Below are positions 61,020 through 64,000 of a stretch of 64,000 bases of DNA, one piece after another; positions within the stretch are counted from its first letter, which is position 1; every line of letters begins with the position of its first letter. The notes under the pieces were generated by a model, which ran no database searches, was not told the origin of the DNA, and worked only from the letters and a program-made list of their open reading frames with translations. The position numbers and the translations under genes were made by a program. The stretch lies in NCBI RefSeq assembly GCF_949628215.1, contig NC_134279.1, forward strand, positions 57,028,266-57,092,265, read 5' to 3'. The stretch is from Phalacrocorax aristotelis. Lineage: Eukaryota > Chordata > Aves > Suliformes > Phalacrocoracidae.

Positions 61020-63599
61020 TTTGTGATTGCTCCAAGGAAATAAGGAATAAACAAAAATGCTGCTGCTCTGAAATGTAGTCTTTTGTTCATTCAGGCATTT
61101 ATCATTTCAGGCAATGTTTCTTTTAACTGTGACAATTACAGTTTTAAAATTACATTGGCATTCAATTTACCCCTAAGAAAAACATTATATTTTTTTGTTG
61201 TTGGATATAATACAAAAAAGGCTGATTCTCTGTTTAAAAATTGGTCAAGTGCCGTATTTAACCAGGTTGGCTTTTTGATATGTACCTAACAAATTGCATC
61301 CTACAAATAAGTTAAAATGGATATATTACAGGGAACAGAAATGGTTTTAATGGATATAATCGCCAGTTTGATAGTTGACTCAGGAAAAAAAATGAACAAG
61401 AGATGTGAGCCATCAAATTAGCATTGTGTTTATGAGCTGAACATTCACTTTATTCTCTAACATATATGAATAATTTCAGCACTGAAAAAAAGACAGAATT
61501 TATAGCATGTAATGCCGTGACTCTTTTCACATGGACAATCAGAGATTGTTTATCATCATTTCCTTGGACAATTTTATTTAAGAAATCCACATTTATGTGG
61601 AAGATGCACATTTTTCAACATCTGTTTGATCAGGTCAATAGACAACATAGTCCAAGAATTTTTTAAATTAAGATTGTTTAAATATGATCGATTGTATTTT
61701 GATTTACCACTGTAGGTTTACAGCGCAATTTCCATAATTTTTCCTGGCACAAGTGGAAGCATTATGGTAATTTGTATCATTATGGATTAGGTATAAAACC
61801 TCTATGATCCTACTGAAGTTCATGAATCCACTCATACGTACAATTAATAAGGTTAGGATCTTACACATTTCTGTGACAGACTGTGGTGTAGACATTGTTT
61901 ATTCCATCTTCCATTGTATCTCAAAATCAAGTGTCGCTGTTTCTAAAACGCTTCTGTTAAATTATTATCAAGTGTGAAGTACTTGCCAGATAATACCATA
62001 AATTTTTCCCACAGTCTGTCTTCAGTACTGTTTCTCATAACTTCAGGTGTTTTTGTATTGAGGATCCTCTTTAAACCTTTTACTTCTATACTTCAAGAAG
62101 CTTTTATAAATTTTATTGGTGTCTCTCTGCCAAGGTCTTCATAGACAATGCACCATGCAGCAAAAACAGTTGTTCTGTTGGCCTGATAATAGCTTCTGTA
62201 TGCTAACCCTAGTGTTTTGCAAGCAAAACAGATTAAATCCACTCAGAGCAGCTTCTTTATAATCTTCCTGAGTAAGCTCCTAAACTGGAGTCTTTGCCTT
62301 CACTGTTTTGCACTTTTGGATTTGGAGGATGCTTGCATTGCAGTGTTCTCCAGGTGTAGTTCACATAGAAAAACACCAACTGCCTGCAAAGCCTTCTTCC
62401 CAAGCCTTGTCCCTCCAGAAGGAATCGTACCTCACACGTTGATAAACTGAAATAATAGTCAGCTGCTACTGGACTTGTCAGGACTGTTACCTCTTTATTT
62501 AACCTGACAAGGACTTTACTGCCCTTGTCAGAACAGGCTGTCCCAACTATGACTAGTACTCACCTTGAATTTTCCTCTCAGGTTTTCGTCTAGTGTCCAG
62601 TTTGCAAAGCGGACTCCTTGAATCATGATTGCTTTTCTGGGCTCAGTTCAGACATTTCTTTCAGCTAAAACTTCCTTCTTAGTTATATTACTAGGGTCCT
62701 GTTGCAGTCCTCCTTCCAGGAGAGAAGCCTGTGCTACTATATTACCTCTAATTCTGCCTCCATACCGGCATGTGCTCTTCTTCTCCACCTTCCATCTCCA
62801 CGTGGCCGTGCATGCTCCAGGAAGACAGTCTCGTCAGTTTTGCTTTCCAGATGTTTATTGATACCCAATTGCATTTTAGGTTTCAATAGCAATGCAAGCC
62901 TGTGGGCCTGGTTTTAATTCAAACTAATAATATTTCATTCTTTTTACCTGCAATAGCAGTTGCTGGAGAACAAGAGGACCTTGATCACGTTAGGAAAATA
63001 TAATCTCTTACAGTGCAAGGACACAAACCTCTGAGATTTAATTCCATTTGGTTCTTGCTAATTCAATGTAAATTGAATTTTACACAGGTGAAGCAAAACA
63101 CAAAATCATTTTCAGCATGTCTACGTAGAAAGACTCTTGTCACCTGACTTTTCAGAAAAGTTGGTGGAAAATCTTTTGTTGTGGCTTTTTTTAATTAATG
63201 TATGGAGTGGCTAGAAACTTTGTCAGTTGAGAAATAAGCATAACAGCTTTTTATTTTTACTGTACAATATCATTGTGTTCTGCAGCTTAGAATTGGTGCC
63301 TTACAGTAAAACAATCCACTCGAGTGAAAATGAAAATATTCTACCTTTTTCTTTCTGACCTGATTAAAATAGATTTTGAAAAAATTGTCATCAGACATTT
63401 TAATTAACATGTATTGTTTGTATAATAATTTCAAACTCTGTCTTTTTGTCTTTGTCCATTTGTTTGGTTTTTTTTTCCTGTCACTTATTTTTTTGTTCTA
63501 ATCATTTTCAAACTGGGATGTGTAGGTGGCAGTAGGGGAAGTAGTGAAAGTGACCAATGGGGAACATCTCCCAGCTGATCTCATCAGTCTGTCATCAAG
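34379..63599 (+). CDS. ATP8A1: ATP8A1, P4-ATPase phospholipid flippase (5' part; gene continues past the window)
   Basis: Eight coding exons joined by GT-AG introns give a continuous reading frame matching the N-terminus of ATP8A1. It begins with [17 protein letters not shown], continues with the family segment [14 protein letters not shown], and then has two membrane segments and the start of the actuator domain. ATP8A1 is known to flip phosphatidylserine, and more weakly phosphatidylethanolamine, from the outer/lumenal to the cytosolic leaflet of Golgi, endosomal and plasma membranes, together with the CDC50A/TMEM30A subunit. The window holds about 175 of roughly 1,150 residues. The actuator DGET motif and the phosphorylated aspartate of DKTGT are not here and must lie downstream. 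The paralogue ATP8A2 is similar, but the N-terminal wording and the [14 protein letters not shown] form of the last exon fit ATP8A1 better. The last two exons appear to be alternatives, so they should not be joined in one transcript. The orthology call rests on remembered family sequence. Confidence 0.96.
36292..36310. repeat. Poly-T tract (19 T) in intron 1
   Basis: A homopolymer run with no recognisable retroposon body on either side. Confidence 0.95.
41722..42312 (+). mobile_element. CR1 LINE 3' end in ATP8A1 intron 1 (sense)
   Basis: The plus-strand peptide reads [20 protein letters not shown] and [19 protein letters not shown], the CR1 ORF2 C-terminal region. It is followed by a frame-shifted [22 protein letters not shown] segment and the 3' UTR. 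It ends with the CR1 signature TGATTCCATGATTCTATAAG. It is closely similar to the 3' part of the CR1 at 4.4 kb, including the SLQLHERKL wording, but in the opposite orientation. The 5' end is truncated, and no target duplication was recognised. Confidence 0.93.
43745..44445 (+). mobile_element. Old CR1 LINE fragment in ATP8A1 intron 1 (sense)
   Basis: The nucleotides match the CR1 ORF2 linker between endonuclease and reverse transcriptase as I know it. They include AGCCAAAGCCCACCTGG, an AAGGGCTTGTAGAAG block, CTGCTGAATGGGGCAGG, GACAAAGGACA, GTCTGGAGCAAG-like and TCCATGGGATCTGAC-like blocks, and then CCTGAGGACTGGAAGAA, the start of the reverse transcriptase. The frame is broken in many places, and both ends are missing. 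It is more diverged than the other CR1 copies and so probably older. Confidence 0.82.
45555..45669 (+). CDS. ATP8A1: ATP8A1 coding exon 2
   Basis: The acceptor is TTTTACAG, ending at 45,554. The exon completes Gly17 and encodes residues 18-54, including [10 protein letters not shown] and [14 protein letters not shown], the conserved cytosolic lead-in to TM1 in P4-ATPases. Its length is 115 nt. It ends after two bases of Ser55 at a weaker donor, GTATTA. Confidence 0.97.
45670..47514 (+). other. ATP8A1 intron 2
   Basis: A 1.8-kb intron, mostly AT-rich, with a GC-richer patch at about 47,040-47,330 that I do not recognise. Confidence 0.85.
47515..47614 (+). CDS. ATP8A1: ATP8A1 coding exon 3 (TM1)
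   Basis: The acceptor is TTCTCTTAG and the donor GTAAGA; length 100 nt. The exon encodes residues 55-88. These include [18 protein letters not shown], typical of P4-ATPases, and the hydrophobic TM1 stretch FFLFIALL. The last codon is Gln88, the first of a QQ pair. In yeast Drs2-type flippases the equivalent pair is known to help recognise phosphatidylserine at the entry gate. Here the pair is split exactly across the exon 3/4 junction. Confidence 0.97.
47615..50128 (+). other. ATP8A1 intron 3
   Basis: A 2.5-kb intron with a T-rich 3' end (TTTTTTTCTTTTTTTAATAG). No repeat was recognised. Confidence 0.85.
50129..50227 (+). CDS. ATP8A1: ATP8A1 coding exon 4 (TM1-TM2 loop and TM2)
   Basis: The acceptor is TTTAATAG and the donor GTAAGT; length 99 nt, phase 0 at both ends. 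It begins with Gln89 and encodes [13 protein letters not shown], the short exoplasmic loop, then the TM2 stretch [13 protein letters not shown] and KEIIEDI. The exon could be skipped without a frameshift, but that would remove TM2, so skipping is unlikely to give a working pump. Confidence 0.97.
51847..51851. repeat. Target-site duplication GGAGG, left copy
   Basis: Identical to 52,595-52,599 directly after the other end of the LTR. Confidence 0.85.
51852..52594 (-). mobile_element. Solo LTR of an endogenous retrovirus (intron 4, antisense to ATP8A1)
   Basis: The 743-bp element has TG/CA termini (TGTCATGATC at the left, TCCCTGACA at the right) and a perfect 5-bp target duplication, GGAGG, at 51,847-51,851 and 52,595-52,599. 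Read on the minus strand it has a TATA box (TTATAAAAGG, about 52,282-52,291) followed by an AATAAA polyadenylation signal (52,051-52,056), in LTR order. No gag, pol or env lies nearby, so this is a recombined solo LTR. The short plus- and minus-strand ORFs inside it have no meaning. The family is not identified; a 5-bp duplication is compatible with ERVL-like or some other avian ERV classes. Confidence 0.88.
52595..52599. repeat. Target-site duplication GGAGG, right copy
   Basis: Matches 51,847-51,851 exactly; an intact duplication supports the LTR borders. Confidence 0.85.
53568..53603. repeat. TATG/TGTA-rich simple repeat in intron 4
   Basis: Alternating purine-pyrimidine sequence (TATGTGTATGTGTGTATGTA and following TATA) forms an imperfect dinucleotide repeat. 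Confidence 0.7.
55237..55282 (+). CDS. ATP8A1: ATP8A1 coding exon 5
   Basis: A 46-nt exon with acceptor TTTTTAATTTAG and donor GTAGGA. It encodes [15 protein letters not shown] (residues 122-136) plus one base of Val137. Together with the end of exon 4 this forms the EDI-KRHKAD-N signature after TM2 that is typical of P4-ATPases and leads into the actuator domain. It is too short for an ORF scan and is supported by family sequence and splice phases. Confidence 0.95.
57011..57015. repeat. Target-site duplication CATGT, left copy
   Basis: Matches 57,624-57,628 exactly on the far side of the LTR. Confidence 0.92.
57016..57623 (-). mobile_element. Solo LTR, abundant avian ERVL-like family (intron 5, antisense)
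   Basis: This 608-bp element has TG/CA ends (TGCCATGGTTTAACCCC at the left, AAATCAGCACA at the right) and a perfect 5-bp duplication, CATGT, at 57,011-57,015 and 57,624-57,628. On the minus strand a TATATAAAGC box (about 57,340-57,349) precedes an ATTAAA signal (57,153-57,158). The sequence closely matches an LTR that I recognise as very common in bird genomes, with the GTTAAACCATGGCA end and the AAACTGTCTTTACC region. No internal retroviral sequence is present. It lies in ATP8A1 intron 5 in the orientation opposite to the gene, where its polyadenylation signal should not disturb the host transcript. Confidence 0.95.
57624..57628. repeat. Target-site duplication CATGT, right copy
   Basis: Matches 57,011-57,015 exactly and fixes the LTR borders. 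Confidence 0.92.
59950..59990 (+). CDS. ATP8A1: ATP8A1 coding exon 6
   Basis: A 41-nt exon with acceptor TTTTTTCCAG and donor GTGTGT. It completes Val137 and encodes [13 protein letters not shown] (residues 138-150), the first strand of the actuator domain. It ends in phase 0, so either downstream 74-nt exon can follow in frame. The donor GTGTGTGTTT departs from consensus at +3 (G, tolerated) and +4. Confidence 0.95.
59991..60860 (+). other. ATP8A1 intron 6 (to exon 7a)
   Basis: A short 870-bp intron ending with a good branch-site candidate (TTAAC) and pyrimidine tract. Nothing else was recognised. Confidence 0.85.
60861..60934 (+). CDS. ATP8A1: ATP8A1 alternative exon 7a (actuator domain)
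   Basis: A strong acceptor (GTTTTCTTTCAG) precedes a 74-nt exon encoding [18 protein letters not shown] and then TVLLSS, leaving two bases (AG) of the next codon. The donor is GTAGAG. The peptide is the typical P-type ATPase actuator motif, in which a VGDIV strand is followed by G-x-x-x-PAD-x-x-LL-S. It aligns without gaps to exon 7b with 11 of 24 residues identical. Because it occupies the same position and phase as 7b, it is read as a mutually exclusive alternative. I believe similar ATP8A1 isoforms exist in mammals but cannot verify that here. Confidence 0.92.
60935..63525 (+). other. ATP8A1 intron between alternative exons 7a and 7b
   Basis: 2.6 kb long, with the (ATTT)9 tract near its start. 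Its end is T-rich, with no AG dinucleotide from 63,395 to 63,523. No transposon was recognised. Confidence 0.85.
60987..61022. repeat. (ATTT)9 microsatellite
   Basis: Nine perfect ATTT units (36 bp) lie 52 bases downstream of the end of ATP8A1 exon 7a, in the intron between the two alternative exons. Tetranucleotide tracts of this kind are usually length-polymorphic. Confidence 0.98.
63526..63599 (+). CDS. ATP8A1: ATP8A1 alternative exon 7b (actuator domain)
   Basis: A 74-nt exon encoding [18 protein letters not shown] and then LISLSS, the form I associate with the canonical ATP8A1 protein. It leaves two bases (AG), as exon 7a does. The acceptor GGGATGTGTAG is poor in pyrimidines, but a candidate branch site CTAAT lies at 63,498-63,502 (25 bases upstream) and a long T-rich tract lies above it. 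The donor is GTTAGA, weaker than that of 7a. Using 7a and 7b together would insert 148 nt and shift the frame. Confidence 0.96.
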
Positions 63600-64000
63600 G
63601 TTAGAATAAAACTAGTTGCACAGGATACGTGTACGTGGGTCCTCGTATACCAAATATGAAGAACACTGCCGTGTTGATAATCTTTGCTTTGCTCTTCACT
63701 TTTCTTTGACAAAACCCACATGTTTATAAAATTACAAAGGGTTCGGCAGATGAAAGTACAGATCATCAAAGTGTAAATACACAAAACATTCCAAGAAATT
63801 AAAATGTTTCAATCCTCTTTGTTTTTACACTGTCCCCATGAAATTTTATCACACAAGTTGTCATTGAATAAACACAGTAAAACCCCAGGATAAATTTATG
63901 TTTAAATCCTTAGAGCAAATTAAGAACATACATGTTTATACCAACCCACTGTTTTCAGCAAAGAATATAGTTTAATGTTGGTAGGACTGGTAGAGGACCC
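63600..64000 (+). other. Start of the ATP8A1 intron after exon 7b
   Basis: Intron sequence to the window edge. The next coding exon, expected to start with the remainder of a Ser codon and then EPQ, is not in the window. Confidence 0.8.

Noticed and set aside
1..64000. tRNA, rRNA, CRISPR, operon or prokaryote-type features
   Set aside because: Searched by eye for tRNA B-box cores and repeat-spacer patterns and found none; the window is vertebrate nuclear DNA with spliced genes.

Overview
This is a vertebrate, almost certainly avian, genomic window. The evidence is several CR1 non-LTR retrotransposon copies (the dominant LINE of birds and reptiles), two solo LTRs of avian endogenous-retrovirus type, no Alu/B1/L1-like sequence, and a compact protein-coding gene with a very GC-rich CpG-island promoter. 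The species cannot be named from the sequence alone. Layout: positions 1 to about 33,480 are gene-free as far as I can see. They hold AT-rich unique DNA, a decayed LTR-like fragment near 1.8-2.0 kb, a 1.4-kb CR1 at about 4,438-5,840 (minus strand), a 3-kb CR1 at about 10,138-13,094 (minus strand) with a nearly complete but stop-ridden ORF2, and several simple repeats. No exon of a neighbouring gene was recognised there. From about 33,480 to 35,000 lies a CpG island containing the promoter and first coding exon of ATP8A1, the P4-type phospholipid flippase, on the plus strand. The gene then runs to the right edge and beyond. I place coding exons at 34,379-34,427, 45,555-45,669, 47,515-47,614, 50,129-50,227, 55,237-55,282, 59,950-59,990, 60,861-60,934 and 63,526-63,599. 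They encode the N-terminus, TM1, TM2 and the start of the actuator domain, about the first 175 residues. The phosphorylation site, nucleotide-binding domain and remaining membrane segments lie outside the window. The most interesting structure is the pair of exons at 60,861-60,934 (called 7a) and 63,526-63,599 (called 7b). Both are 74 nt, both are entered in phase 0 and left after two bases, and both encode the same actuator-domain segment ending in PAD and SS with about 46% residue identity. They look like a duplicated, mutually exclusive exon cassette: using both or neither would shift the frame. The introns carry two sense-oriented CR1 fragments (intron 1) and two solo LTRs with intact 5-bp target duplications, both antisense to the gene (introns 4 and 5). 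An (ATTT)9 microsatellite sits 52 bases past exon 7a.
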